64,000 nucleotides of DNA from PALSA-693 sp963729695. Lineage in GTDB: Bacteria; Actinomycetota; Acidimicrobiia; Acidimicrobiales; Palsa-688. A program made the position numbers and the translations under genes. Under the pieces are notes generated by a model. The model searched no databases. It worked only from the letters and a program-made list of their open reading frames with translations, and was not told the DNA's origin. The stretch is taken from positions 372,001-436,000 of the forward strand of contig CAVSOT010000004.1 in the NCBI GenBank assembly GCA_963729695.1. The letters are read 5' to 3'. Numbering within the stretch: the stretch's first letter is position 1; each line of letters opens with the position of its first letter. Positions 24,826 through 34,163 of the stretch are shown piece after piece.

Positions 24826-25203
24826 TCAATAGCCCGCAGCGTCGGGATCCGTGAGGGGCAGCCGCAGCCACGAGAGCATCTGACGGAGCTGCTCGTAGGC
24901 GTCCAACCTGGCGGCGTCGGTTGCAGCCGCTTCCGCCTGCTTGATCGGTTCCCACAGCCGGTGGACCATCGAAGGTCCCAGCTCGAGGAGCCCGCCGCTT
25001 CCTCCTGCGGCCCACTTGGCCAGCACGTACCAGACGATCGCCCCAGCGGGCAGACCCAGCGCCGCAGCCAGGTTGTCGATCGTGTTCATCGGATCCACGT
25101 GGGCGTAGAGCGCCACATCCGCTTTGAAGTTGGCGTCCGGGTCGGCGTCCGACCACGGTCCGGTCCAGGGGATGAGCTCCACCGATCTTGGGGCTTCGGT
25201 CAT
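24826..25203 (-). CDS. Small conserved actinobacterial protein (possibly DUF6027)
   Basis: The 125-residue protein has the blocks ELIPWTGPWSDADPDANFKA, ALYAHVDPMNTIDNLAAALG and GSGGLLELGPSMVHRLWEPI. From memory these resemble a small conserved protein annotated as a DUF in actinobacteria; I am not certain of the number. It is mostly helical with no membrane segment. No function is known. ATG at 25203 follows a GGTGG; GTG at 25209 is also possible. Confidence 0.65.
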   Translation of the reverse strand: MTEAPRSVELIPWTGPWSDADPDANFKADVALYAHVDPMNTIDNLAAALGLPAGAIVWYVLAKWAAGGSGGLLELGPSMVHRLWEPIKQAEAAATDAARLDAYEQLRQMLSWLRLPLTDPDAAGY

Positions 25204-25267
25204 GGCCACCTATCGCACCACACCGGAAGCGCGAGCAGTGACACCTGCAAGCGACGGGACCGCTCGC

Positions 25268-25639
25268 TTACTTTGCCTGTGGAGTCCTCGGGGACAACCA
25301 GGACCGGGCGCGCCTTCGCCTGCGACGAGCTCCCAGAACGGCCGCAAGCAACGTCATAAGGAGAAGCCCGAGTACAACGATCACGGGCGCGCCCACTATC
25401 AGTCCTATCGGTATGCCGACGAGAATCGGGAGGAGAACCAGCAGGATCTCAACGCCGCTCGCCTGTTGCGACCACGACCTCGGATCTGAATCGGCGACGG
25501 TATTGACGACCCTGACAGGGCCCCTCCCGAAGTTGAGAACTTCAAATCGGGGTGGCCGATCATCTGGCCGATAGATGGGCGGACTGACGTCCGGCGGCTG
25601 CTCCAAGTCCATCGTCCGGTACAGAGAAGCGTCGGCCAT
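25268..25639 (-). CDS. DUF2510-type membrane protein, N-terminus possibly frameshifted
   Basis: The 123-residue frame has a polar N-terminal half and a hydrophobic hairpin (VEILLVLLPILVGIPIGL, APVIVVLGLLLMTLLAAVLG), then a tail of seven consecutive basic residues. Upstream, the same frame continues without a start through GGWYEDPARRHQYRWF to about 25790. That is a clear DUF2510 signature (WYPDP..RHQYRWW). The real gene therefore probably begins near 25800 and has lost its start through a frameshift, or uses a start I cannot see. Role unknown. Confidence 0.6.
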   Translation of the reverse strand: MADASLYRTMDLEQPPDVSPPIYRPDDRPPRFEVLNFGRGPVRVVNTVADSDPRSWSQQASGVEILLVLLPILVGIPIGLIVGAPVIVVLGLLLMTLLAAVLGARRRRRRARSWLSPRTPQAK

Positions 25640-26147
25640 GCTGATCGCGTCCCTGAAGGTCTTTCCCCCGTCCTTGACCAGGTCCGTCGGCGTACCATCG
25701 GAGAACCACCGATACTGATGCCGTCGAGCGGGATCCTCGTACCAGCCTCCCGTCGACGGCGGGCTCCAATCCGGCGTTGCACGCGCGGCAAGCCGATCCG
25801 ATCACGCTGTCGTCTGTGCCGTACCGGCCGCTTCCTTCTCACTCCGGTCTCGGCTTGAGCGCCTTCTACATTTCCCTGCTCGCCATGATGTGCGGATTCC
25901 CCGGCCACCATCATCAATACGTCGGTCGACGCCTACTTGGGTTACGCCGTCAGCGAGGTCGGCCCATGGTGGAGGCCAGCTCCTGGCCCTCATCGGCCAG
26001 CTCCTGGCCCTCATCGTGTTCGTGTACCTGGCGCTGGCTTCCTCGGGAGGCACCCGGCGGGCGGCTCTCACGGCGTGGGCGCCTTCGACCGGCTGAAGGT
26101 GCCTACGCGGCGGGTGCCTACGGGGCGGGTGCCTACGGGGCGGGTGC
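25640..26147. other. Gene-poor region with two tandem repeats
   Basis: Positions 25640-25790 probably belong to the DUF2510 protein just described. GGCCAGCTCCTGGCCCTCAT(C) is an exact 21-bp tandem at 25974-25994 and 25995-26015. Its plus-strand translation (QLLALIGQLLALIVFVYLA) looks like a transmembrane helix, possibly the relic of a membrane protein gene. A 15-bp unit, GGTGCCTACGGGGCG, occurs four times at 26098-26157, running into the end of the MFS gene. No intact gene is seen. Confidence 0.55.
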
Positions 26148-27533
26148 CTACGGGGCGGGCGGCTCGGACAGGGCGGGCGACGGGGTGCCTTGCATTGACA
26201 CGGTGGTCGGGAGGCAGGGCGGGCAGGTGCACGGTCCCGGTGGCATCGCGGAACGGACGGTCTGAGCCGGAGCGGTGGGCGTCGGACCGGGACGGAACAG
26301 CAGGATGCCTACCGCGACAGCGACCACCCCGGCGAGCGAGGCGGCGTAAACCAGGGCGGTCGAGTGCAGCCCGAACCTGGTGGTCGCGGCGCCGGCGATG
26401 AGGGCGGGAACGCTGAAGGCGAGGTAGGCCACGACGAAGACGGCCGCCAGCAAGCCGGCCCGCTGGTCAGGAGTAGCCATCGCCGTCGTGGTGCGGAACG
26501 CGCCGAGCCAGGCCGGACCGAAGCCGATCCCGGCGATGGCGGTACCGACCAGGAAGGCGGCCGCTGTGGTGGTGGCGATGGCGCTGAACGTCACCACCAC
26601 GCCGGCCAGCAAGAACACACAACCGAACAGCATCGCCCCTCTGGAGCTGATGTTGCGGAGGGCAAAGGCGGCTGCGGTGCCTGTCCCGGAGAGTAGGAAA
26701 ATGGTGAGCCCGCCCCACAACAGGTTGGACGAGCCGGTGGTCAGGGCGGCGAGCGACGGTCCGAGCGACAGGTATAGGCCGCCGAGGGCCCATCCCGCCA
26801 CGAAACAGGGAACCGCGGCCACGAAGGTCGCTCGGGCCGGGCGGGGGACAGCGACGCGGGGTCGCAGCGACCCCACGAAGCCGGGACGCTTGGATCCTGG
26901 TTCTGGCATGGCGATCACGGCGCCAATCCCGGCGACGAATCCGCCCAGGAGGATCCACCAGACCAAGCGAGTTGGCGCCGGCGCGTACTGAACGAGCGCG
27001 CTGGTTATGAGCGCGCCCAAGGCCAGACCGAGGGTGGAGAAGGCACTGGTGACCAAGGGTGCCCGCTGGCTGCCAGCCGGTTGCAGATCGATGAGGGCGG
27101 CACCGATCGGTCCGCTGGCCAGCCCGGTTGCGATGCCCTGCAGGGACCTGGCTGCGTACAAGGCGCCGACGCCGTGGGCCGCCAAGAAGACCCCGCACGC
27201 GGCGGCGCTGACCACCAACGCGGCCGCGATCACGGGAAGCCGGCCGAGGTAATCCGAAGCCGACCCGAAGAACAGCAGCGTGACCAGCAACACGAGCACA
27301 TACACCGCGAAGACGGCGGTCAGGGTGGTGGCCGAGAAGTGAAAGTCGGCCTGGTAGACGCGATACAACGGCGACGCCGCCGCCGAAGAGAAGAACAGCA
27401 TCAGAAAGAGCACTGAAAGGGCCCAAAACGCAGCTTCGTTCGGCATTTTCCGGCGGCGAAATTCGATCCGGCTGCGGGATCGGGGTGGCACCGTGTCGAT
27501 GGCGGCGTCGACTGGCTTCACCCGTTCCCGCAC
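26148..27533 (-). CDS. MFS transporter
   Basis: The 461-residue protein has about 12 hydrophobic segments. The loop after helix 2 (FFGSASDYLGRLPVI) carries the MFS motif A, and SLQGIATGLASGPIGAALID is the typical helix-4 region. It is likely a drug or metabolite exporter of the inner membrane; the substrate is unknown. The C-terminal ~40 residues are Pro-rich (GPCTCPPCLP) and partly coded by the 15-bp tandem repeat, so the true end may have shifted. GTG at 27533 or ATG at 27446 could be the start. Confidence 0.85.
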   Translation of the reverse strand: MRERVKPVDAAIDTVPPRSRSRIEFRRRKMPNEAAFWALSVLFLMLFFSSAAASPLYRVYQADFHFSATTLTAVFAVYVLVLLVTLLFFGSASDYLGRLPVIAAALVVSAAACGVFLAAHGVGALYAARSLQGIATGLASGPIGAALIDLQPAGSQRAPLVTSAFSTLGLALGALITSALVQYAPAPTRLVWWILLGGFVAGIGAVIAMPEPGSKRPGFVGSLRPRVAVPRPARATFVAAVPCFVAGWALGGLYLSLGPSLAALTTGSSNLLWGGLTIFLLSGTGTAAAFALRNISSRGAMLFGCVFLLAGVVVTFSAIATTTAAAFLVGTAIAGIGFGPAWLGAFRTTTAMATPDQRAGLLAAVFVVAYLAFSVPALIAGAATTRFGLHSTALVYAASLAGVVAVAVGILLFRPGPTPTAPAQTVRSAMPPGPCTCPPCLPTTVSMQGTPSPALSEPPAP

Positions 27534-27882
27534 AACCCGTCCTTCCTAGGCTGACTGGTGGGCAGCCGCTCGCCGAAGAGCGGGGCCTTGGGAGCGGGAC
27601 CACACGATCGTGGGGCGTTGATGGTCGTCACCGACATCGTGCCACGCGGGAACAACTCCGCGAGTCCGAGTATTTCCTCGTGATGGCGCGGGCACGGCAT
27701 ATTCGATAGCCCCACGATTCCGCGTAGCGGGGAATCTGGCGGCTGCTCTTGGCCTTGGCTCCGCACCCATTTGCGGGCTGGCCAGGGTGAGCCCTTGGAC
27801 ACGTGTCGGTTGGATCATGTCAAATGTACGAAGCCATGATCGGGCCCACCGATCGATGACGGATTGACGCGAGGAGAAGAGC
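27534..27882. other. Divergent intergenic region between MFS and hydrolase genes
   Basis: It contains the perfect palindrome CACGATCGTG (27603-27612) and an imperfect hairpin near 27715-27737 (GATTCCGC gta GCGGGGAATC). No coding region is convincing. Promoters for both divergent genes must lie here. Confidence 0.45.
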
Positions 27883-28686
27883 TTGCCCTATCTCGACCTG
27901 GAGCATCGGCGCCTGTTCTACACGGACGACGGCGAAGGCGGCCCGACCCTCCTTTTCGTCCATGGCCTGAGCTGTGACTCGCATGACTGGATCTGGCAGC
28001 TAGCCCACTTCACGCCTCATCATCGGACTATCGCCCTGGATCTCCGAGGGCACGGACGGTCAGGAGTCGACCCGCAAGCGGGGTTCGGGTTGGGGGACTA
28101 CGCGAGTGATGTCGCGACCTTGATCGACTATCTGGGTGTGGAGCCCGTAGTGGCGCTAGGCCACTCGCTGGGTGGAATGGTCGTGACCGTGTTGGCTGTT
28201 TCCGATCCCGAGAAAGTCAGCTCACTCGTGGTGATCGACCCGGGCGACCTGCACCCACTCTCGGAGGCGAAGGAGGCGGCGGCCGCGGTGCGCGAACAGG
28301 CGCGCCTCGATTCGGTGGGCCTGTTTCGCGCCATGCTGGCGCCGACCTACCAGCCGACCTCTCCGCCGGCGCTCAAAACGTGGCACATGCATCGCCTCGA
28401 GGGCATGGATCCCGACGTCATCGGGTCTACCATCGTGACGATCAACGGGGGAGATGACACGGGGGCTGGATTCATCGACATGTCGGAGGAGTACGTCGCC
28501 CGACGGGCGGGCCCCGTGTTGGCCTTGTACGAGGACCCGGATCGAGCGAAGCGAGAAGAACCGCTCTTCCGGGACGACCGCTCGAGAGCAGTGGCCTGGC
28601 CTGGAGTGGGGCACTGGCCCCATCAGGAGCGGCCAGAGGAGTTCAATGCCCTGGTCGAATCCTGGCTCACCGACACGGGTCTCTGA
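27883..28686 (+). CDS. Alpha/beta hydrolase
   Basis: The 267-residue protein has the classical fold order: FVHGLSCDSHDW (oxyanion HG), DLRGHGRS, then GHSLGGMV with the nucleophile Ser at about residue 91. VIDPGDL and the C-terminal GVGHWPHQERPEEF carry the catalytic His. It is similar to haloalkane dehalogenase/esterase/MhpC-type enzymes; the substrate is unknown. TTG at 27883 is supported by GAGGAGAAG just upstream and by the family start YLDLEHRRLFYTD. The gene stands alone. Confidence 0.85.
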   Translation: MPYLDLEHRRLFYTDDGEGGPTLLFVHGLSCDSHDWIWQLAHFTPHHRTIALDLRGHGRSGVDPQAGFGLGDYASDVATLIDYLGVEPVVALGHSLGGMVVTVLAVSDPEKVSSLVVIDPGDLHPLSEAKEAAAAVREQARLDSVGLFRAMLAPTYQPTSPPALKTWHMHRLEGMDPDVIGSTIVTINGGDDTGAGFIDMSEEYVARRAGPVLALYEDPDRAKREEPLFRDDRSRAVAWPGVGHWPHQERPEEFNALVESWLTDTGL

Positions 28687-28765
28687 GCTCGTCCTCTGTG
28701 AAAAGACGCAGCCTGGGTATGAGCGGACACCTGGGCGAAACAGGCGCATATGGCAACCTGGGCCG

Positions 28766-29501
28766 GTGAGAAAGACCCTGCAGTGGATGGCATTCGCGCT
28801 CCTTCTGCTCCTTACTGCGTTTGTCCTTTTGGCCTTCTGCCTGCAGGTCGTCCACGCCATAACCGGCAACTGCAGAAGGGCGAATCAAGAGGGGGAGCTG
28901 CCAGCGCGGCAGTACTGCTCCTGGCTATCGCCCTGGCCCTGGGATGGTTCGCCCGGTGGGTCGAGCACAAAGCCCGGGAGCACACCCCCGTCGGCAAAGC
29001 CGCGGAACCGCACCGGCCCCGTCGTCACACCTCTCACTCCAACCGGTTCGCCTTCGTCGTGCTGGCAGTCCTGGTGGTGATCTTCTCGATCACGACGGTT
29101 GTCGGGTTCGTCAATTGGCACCGGTCCCAATCTGTGCAGCACCACGGTCTGCAGGCCAACGGCATCGTGACGCAAGTCCAGAAAATCAGCCATTCGACCC
29201 GGGGCGGCTCGTACAAGACCTACAACCTCAGCGTGGTCCTGTTGCCTCCCGTGCTCGGCCACAGCAAGGCCACGGTGCACACACCCGACAAGAGCCCACC
29301 CGCCCTGGTCGGCCAGACGGTTGCTGTGCGCCTCGATCGTAGCGATCCGACTTACGCGGAGCTCCCCGGGGACCCCGCCAACAGCATCTGGGCCGGCGTG
29401 TCGGCCGATCCCTGGCCGTCATCGGGAGCGGACTGGTGCTGGGGACGATCACGGAACATCGGCGCCGGACCCGGGCCGCGGCCGGGGTGGCCAAGACCTG
29501 A
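28766..29501 (+). pseudogene. DUF3592-like membrane protein with two frameshifts
   Basis: Read across three frames, a coherent protein appears. VRKTLQWMAFALLLLLTAFV starts at GTG 28766. It then slips near 28890 to a frame with AAVLLLAIALALGWFARWVE, a further helix (FAFVVLAVLVVIFSITTVVG) and an extracytoplasmic domain ending DPTYAELPGDPANSIW. It slips again near 29395 to SLAVIGSGLVLGTITEHRRR and the stop at 29499-29501. The domain followed by a short final helix fits DUF3592. Both slips correspond to a missing base, so either the gene is dead or the sequence has errors. It ends before repeat cluster B. Confidence 0.6.
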
Positions 29502-29937
29502 CCGGCCGCGATGCCCGTCGGGAGCTGGCGAGGCGGGTGGGGTGCCACCGAGTGGGGCCGGGTGGGAGCGTGGGCCGGTCGGCTGTCGCCGGGCAGGAGC
29601 GTGGGTCGGTCGCTGTCGCCGGGTAGGGCGGTCGGTCGGGTCGGTTCCGTCCCGCCTCGGTCGGATGCGAAAACGGTCAGCAAAAACGCCCGGTGGAAGG
29701 TTTTACTGACCGTTTTCGGGCGAAGTTGAGCGTCATTCGCGTCGAAAACGGTCAGTAAAACCTGAGGGAAGGCCCGTGGAGGTTTTTACTGACCGTTTTT
29801 GTATGGAGTCGAGCGTCATTCGCGTCGAAAACGGTCAGTAAAAGCCGGGTCGGCCGTTTTTGCTGACCGTTTTCGTTTTGGTGGCAACCAGATCCCGCCG
29901 CGAAACGTCGCGCTGCACGTGGCCGGGTTTCAGGAGA
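29502..29937. other. Intergenic region: GC-rich repeats and repeat cluster B
   Basis: Positions 29560-29640 have a repeated gtcggtcgctgtcgccggg-type unit. Positions 29667-29875 are repeat cluster B, described separately. No gene is seen. Confidence 0.6.
29667..29875. repeat. Palindromic repeat cluster B (same family as 9397-9643)
   Basis: Six copies of the TTTTTACTGACCGTTTTT unit alternate in orientation: reverse at 29667-29688 (GCAAAAA variant), 29744-29760 and 29827-29844; forward at 29701-29717, 29783-29800 and 29857-29875 (TGCTGACC variant). The spacer plus arm starting gagcgtcattcgcgtcgaaaa recurs exactly at 29728 and 29812. As with cluster A, it lies between convergent genes, here a DUF3592-like and a SnoaL-like gene. 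Confidence 0.85.
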
Positions 29938-30417
29938 CTACTTGACGTCGTCCATCCGCAGCTGCGTCAGGTGGATGGACGCAATCTTCCAGGTTCCGTC
30001 CCCGACTCTCACGTACTGGTCGTGGTAGTGGCCGTACAGGTGGGTGTTCAAGGACTTCTCGGGATCGTCGTTCCATCCGAACATCGCCCACACCGCGGTC
30101 GCCGTGTTGTCGTCGACGAACTTGATATCGGGGGTGTGTCCGTGGTGCACGCTCCGCTTGATCGGCCCCTCTGAGCGCAGGTACTCGACGAGCGCGTCGG
30201 CGGTGGGAAAGGCGGGATCGCCGGGTACGGGAAACGGTCCGTCGTGCATGTACAGCACGAAGTCGTCCGTGAACAGCTCCCGGAAGGCCTCCCACTGCTT
30301 GGTGTCCATCAGCTGGAAGTAGCGGGATTTGAGTCGCCTGATGTCCTCTTTGGCGGTCAGCCGGGCCACCTGGTCTTCCAGTTCCCGCACCCGGGTCTCG
30401 AGAGCGTCACGGTCCAT
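29938..30417 (-). CDS. SnoaL-like (NTF2-fold) protein
   Basis: The 159-residue protein begins with a short coiled helix, then RLKSRYFQLMDTKQWEAFRE, LFTDDFVLYM and VHHGHTPDIKF, ending in YVRVGDGTWKIASIHLTQLR. This is the pattern of the SnoaL_4 NTF2-like family found near aromatic/steroid catabolic genes as hydratases, dehydratases or isomerases. A good ribosome-binding site (GGGAGGGGG) precedes ATG 30417. It is a single gene. The 200 bp upstream show no gene I can support. Confidence 0.85.
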   Translation of the reverse strand: MDRDALETRVRELEDQVARLTAKEDIRRLKSRYFQLMDTKQWEAFRELFTDDFVLYMHDGPFPVPGDPAFPTADALVEYLRSEGPIKRSVHHGHTPDIKFVDDNTATAVWAMFGWNDDPEKSLNTHLYGHYHDQYVRVGDGTWKIASIHLTQLRMDDVK

Positions 30418-30619
30418 GTCCGAGCCCCCTCCCTTCTCGTGTCAGAACGCCGGGCACCCTACCATCCGAGGCGGTCTGCCGGAACGCTGATGAAGACACG
30501 ACCCCCCGGAGTCAGAGGATAGGGGGCGGGCTGGTCATCGGAATCCGGCTCAAGGCGGCGGGGCCCGCGGCTACCTCAGCGCCGACCCCCGACGTGCTGG
30601 CCGCCCTCAACGAGCGGTT

Positions 30620-32371
30620 CTATCTGACGACCGTCTGGCGCTCACCGCGTCGGTGGGGAAATCCCCCGTTCCGATGCGGCCGAAAAAGCGTGAACCTTTC
30701 GAAGACGGTGTAGCGCGCGGTCGGAGTCCCCGCCTGCCCCGTGTTGGGATTGACCGGGTCGGCTCCGGCTGCATGCAGGTAGGTCACGTCGATCGTCGTC
30801 TCGCCCTGGGCATTGGGATTGACATCGAAGACCGCGATCCCGTACCCGGTCGACGGGTCTCGCTTCGCCGACCAGATCGCGTCCTCGCGTGCATCGGCCG
30901 CGGCTCTGGTGAAGACTCCGGCAGTGCTCGTGGGCTCCGGCAGGTTCGGGTGGGTGAAGATCTTGGCTTCGGGTTCGTTGTTCGACGGGTCCAGGCCGTA
31001 GTCGTCGAGGGGGGCATTGGTCCCACCGCCACCGAGGATCAGGTGGACGGTCCCGTGTGACGTGTCGATCGATCCGCTGTCCACGGTGGTCACGGGATGG
31101 GGCCGCCGGGTTTCGACCGGGGCGCCGGTTGCGTTGTCCCATCCCGCGTTGGGGTCGTACCCCCGTACAGGGAAAGAGCGCTCGTAGTCGTGGTCGTGGC
31201 CGCACAGCACCAGGTCGACCTCGTAGCGGTCGAACAGTGGTAGCCACTCCTGGCGGATCCCAAGGTCTGAACCGTTCCCGGTGATCGAAGAGCTGAGCGC
31301 GTCCTGATGCATCTGCACAATGATCCAGTCGATCCCGGGGTTCCGCCGGGCCCCGGCCAACGTCGACTCGAGCCAACGGGTTTGGGCGCCATGGCTGTAG
31401 CCGCGCACGTACAACGAGCTGCCCGCAGGGATCGGCGGATTGCCGGTGATCGGTGCTGGCGTGAACGGCCCAGGCCCGGATACGAAGGCGGCTCCGTCCT
31501 GGTAGATCACGTCGTCCGCGGCGAGGGAGATGAACAGGGCGTTGGCGACCTGGAATGAGTACCACCGTCCACCGAAGCCGGGCGTTCGGTTGTCGGGGAG
31601 CATGTACCTGGTCAGGTAGGAGTTCAGGCCCTGCGGACCATTGTCGAACTCGAGTTCGTGGTTTCCCGGGCAGGGCATCCACGGGCGGAAGGCCGCCGAC
31701 CGCTGGTTGTTGTTTCCGAAGTCTCTCCAGACCTCGGGTTGGGCGGTGGGATTGAGGTTGGCGTAGCAGAGGTCGCCGTTGAGCAGGTGGAAGAGGGGCC
31801 GCTGGGCCTCCACCTGGTCCACCGCGAACGTCGACTGACCATACGAGAGAACCCATTCGGTGTTGGGGGTGGCCAGATCTCCGAAGCTCGTGAAGCGGAA
31901 AGCCTGTCGACCCTCCGGAGCCGTCGTGAAGTTGGCTGCGAATGGCTTCGCCGCCCGGCTGCTGTTAGCGGCGGTCACCGTGTAGTTGTAAGTGTTTCCG
32001 GGCTCGAGCCACGCCAACCGGGCGTGGTAGGTCCAGACCGTCTCGCCGTTCAATCCGTCGGTGTACGTGCGCCGGACGGCGGGAACCTCGACTTGCCGTC
32101 CCTGGCCGCCGTGGCCGATAAGCACCTTCGGATCGCGCGAGGGTGCGAGGGAGGCCCACGAGACGGTGACCTGGCGCGTCGGGTCATCGCCCCACGTCAG
32201 ATGGACCTGTTCGGGGGTCCCATCAGGAGGAGCGTCGGTGGATCGACCTGAGGCCGGGCTGGCGGCATACGCGGCTCCAGTGAGGGGGCCGGCCGCGAGC
32301 GCCAAACCGGCCGCACCGGCGCCGGCCAGAAAATGTCGCCGGGACACACGATGAGAGGAAGCCTCGTCCAC
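30620..32371 (-). CDS. TAT-exported purple acid phosphatase-like metallophosphoesterase
   Basis: This is a 583-residue protein. The N-terminus has the twin-arginine signal SRRHFLAGAGAAGLALAAGP, so it is exported folded. A fibronectin-like N-terminal domain (LTWGDDPTRQVTVSWAS) is followed by a metallophosphoesterase domain with the five blocks SFGDLA, NGDLCY, PGNHELE, VQMHQD and GHDHDYERS, matching the dinuclear metal site of purple acid phosphatases. It would release phosphate from extracellular esters. GTG at 32371 is the start. It is divergent from the thiolase gene at 32480. Confidence 0.9.
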   Translation of the reverse strand: MDEASSHRVSRRHFLAGAGAAGLALAAGPLTGAAYAASPASGRSTDAPPDGTPEQVHLTWGDDPTRQVTVSWASLAPSRDPKVLIGHGGQGRQVEVPAVRRTYTDGLNGETVWTYHARLAWLEPGNTYNYTVTAANSSRAAKPFAANFTTAPEGRQAFRFTSFGDLATPNTEWVLSYGQSTFAVDQVEAQRPLFHLLNGDLCYANLNPTAQPEVWRDFGNNNQRSAAFRPWMPCPGNHELEFDNGPQGLNSYLTRYMLPDNRTPGFGGRWYSFQVANALFISLAADDVIYQDGAAFVSGPGPFTPAPITGNPPIPAGSSLYVRGYSHGAQTRWLESTLAGARRNPGIDWIIVQMHQDALSSSITGNGSDLGIRQEWLPLFDRYEVDLVLCGHDHDYERSFPVRGYDPNAGWDNATGAPVETRRPHPVTTVDSGSIDTSHGTVHLILGGGGTNAPLDDYGLDPSNNEPEAKIFTHPNLPEPTSTAGVFTRAAADAREDAIWSAKRDPSTGYGIAVFDVNPNAQGETTIDVTYLHAAGADPVNPNTGQAGTPTARYTVFERFTLFRPHRNGGFPHRRGERQTVVR

Positions 32372-32479
32372 GGCTGCAGCCTCGCATCTTCAGTTGAACC
32401 CTCCGTTACGCTGAGGCGTACATCGTCTGCACGTAGGGCGACGGCTGCGTGAAGCAGCAGCTCATGAAGGACACGCTTG

Positions 32480-33694
32480 ATGGAAGGTCTCAGAGACAAG
32501 ACCGCAATAGTGGGCATCGGCTACAGCCGAGATCCCGATGATCCTGGCGCGCCGACGTTTACCAAGGTTTCTGGTGTGTCACCACTCACTCTGGCCTTGC
32601 GCGCCGCCAAAGAGGCTGCGCTCGACGCCGGCATCGACCCGCGAATCATCGATGGCGGAATAATGCGCCACCAGGATGACTCGGCATCACCAGCGGAGGT
32701 GCTGCACGCCTTGGGCTCGCAAAACGTGGCGATGTCCTTGGAGATCTTGCCGGGGAACAACTATTGCGTGCACGACCTGCAACTCGCCGCCCAAGCGGTC
32801 ATCACCGGTGTGTGCAACTGCGTGTTGGTCTACCGATCCCTCAACGGGAGCTCGGGGCTGCGTCTCGGCCGATTCGGAATACCGGCTTCGGACCGGGTGG
32901 GTGGAGCTTCCCAGTTCACCTCGATATACGGCTTGAGTGGTGCCCCCCAAATCTTTGCCATGACGGCCCGCCGCTATATGGAAATATACGGCGTGACCAG
33001 TCGCGACCTGGGATCGATTTCGGTCAACTCCCGGCGGAACGCTCAGGCCAATCCGCGGGCCGTGATGCGCGGACGTCCTATCACCATCGATGATCACCAA
33101 GCATCCCGAATGATTGCTGATCCCTATCATCTTTTTGACTGCTGTTTACAGACAGATGGGGCAGCCGCCGTGTTGGTCATGGCCGCGGAGCGGGCCCGGG
33201 ACTTGCGCCCGCCTCCTGTCCTGATCGCAGGCACAGCGGGATCCCCTCGTGATCCGTCGGACGATATCGTAGATACCCCCATCAAGCGATACGCCCCCCG
33301 CCTCTACGATGCGGCTGGCATCTCGAAGGACGATATAGATCTCCTCGCCCTCTATGACAACTTCTCGGATGTTCCCTTGCGAATGATCGAGGACTTTGGT
33401 TTCTGCGAGCGCGGCGAGGCCAGAAATTTCGTCCAGAGTGAAGGGATCGACCTGGACGGCCAGCTCCCGATCCAGACCGCCGGCGGCCTTATGAGCGAAG
33501 GGTACGCTTTTCACATGAACAACCTCGCTGAGGCCGTGCAGCAGCTTCGAGGAGAGGCCGAGGACTTCTGTCCCGATTGGAGGAACGGTAACCACACCTT
33601 TGATCGATCCATCTGCCGGCAGGTGCGCCGCCACGATGTCGCCATCAATACCATGGGTCTCGGCTACGGAGCCGTCGTATTGAGGAAAGCATAG
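32480..33694 (+). CDS. Ltp2-like thiolase-superfamily protein
   Basis: This is a 404-residue protein. It begins with the typical KTAIVGIGYS strand and ends with QTAGGLMSEGYAFHMNNLAE, the block characteristic of Ltp2-type aldolases and other thiolase-like proteins without the classical Cys/His set. No nucleophile Cys is seen in the usual N-terminal position. With the DUF35 partner 5 bp downstream it probably forms a retro-aldolase acting on a beta-hydroxyacyl-CoA, as known in steroid side-chain degradation. ATG at 32480 is used; TTG at 32477 precedes it directly. Confidence 0.85.
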   Translation: MEGLRDKTAIVGIGYSRDPDDPGAPTFTKVSGVSPLTLALRAAKEAALDAGIDPRIIDGGIMRHQDDSASPAEVLHALGSQNVAMSLEILPGNNYCVHDLQLAAQAVITGVCNCVLVYRSLNGSSGLRLGRFGIPASDRVGGASQFTSIYGLSGAPQIFAMTARRYMEIYGVTSRDLGSISVNSRRNAQANPRAVMRGRPITIDDHQASRMIADPYHLFDCCLQTDGAAAVLVMAAERARDLRPPPVLIAGTAGSPRDPSDDIVDTPIKRYAPRLYDAAGISKDDIDLLALYDNFSDVPLRMIEDFGFCERGEARNFVQSEGIDLDGQLPIQTAGGLMSEGYAFHMNNLAEAVQQLRGEAEDFCPDWRNGNHTFDRSICRQVRRHDVAINTMGLGYGAVVLRKA

Positions 33695-33699
33695 CGTCC

Positions 33700-34125
33700 A
33701 TGTCCGGCGAAAGCTCACCCACCGTCTTGCTCCCCAGCCCAGACGCACTGACCTCTCCTTTTTGGGAAGCCGCGCAGCGCCACGAACTGGTCGTGCAACG
33801 GTGTGAGAACTGCGGACAACTTCGATTTCCGCCGGTCCCCAACTGCCCATACTGCTCCAGTGAGCGGTACACATGGAAGCAAGTGGCAGGGCGGGGAACC
33901 GTCTATTCCTACATCTGGGTCCACCAGGCGCTCCGGCCTCAGTTCGCGACAAGGATCCCCTACAACGTCGTCCAGATTTCTCTGGAGGAGGACGAACGGG
34001 TGATCATGACCGGCGACATCGTCGAGGTCGGCGACAGGATGTTGGCGATCGGGCTGCCAGTCGAGGTCGTGTTCGACGACGTCACGCCGGAGGACACGAT
34101 CCCCCGCTGGCGCCCCACTCCCTGA
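33700..34125 (+). CDS. DUF35 OB-fold/zinc-ribbon protein, partner of the 32480 thiolase
   Basis: The 141-residue protein has a zinc ribbon of CENCG and CPYCS about 15 residues apart, followed by the OB-fold domain with GRGTVYSYIWVHQAL. It is 5 bp behind the thiolase gene and surely co-translated. It resembles the 1666 protein in layout. It is expected to bind acyl-CoA and complete the active site of its partner, as ChsH2 does for Ltp2. It converges on the CoA transferase gene. Confidence 0.88.
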   Translation: MSGESSPTVLLPSPDALTSPFWEAAQRHELVVQRCENCGQLRFPPVPNCPYCSSERYTWKQVAGRGTVYSYIWVHQALRPQFATRIPYNVVQISLEEDERVIMTGDIVEVGDRMLAIGLPVEVVFDDVTPEDTIPRWRPTP

Positions 34126-34163
34126 CTGTGGTCCGAGTCGGCCGATCGTAGACCGCTGAGGCG

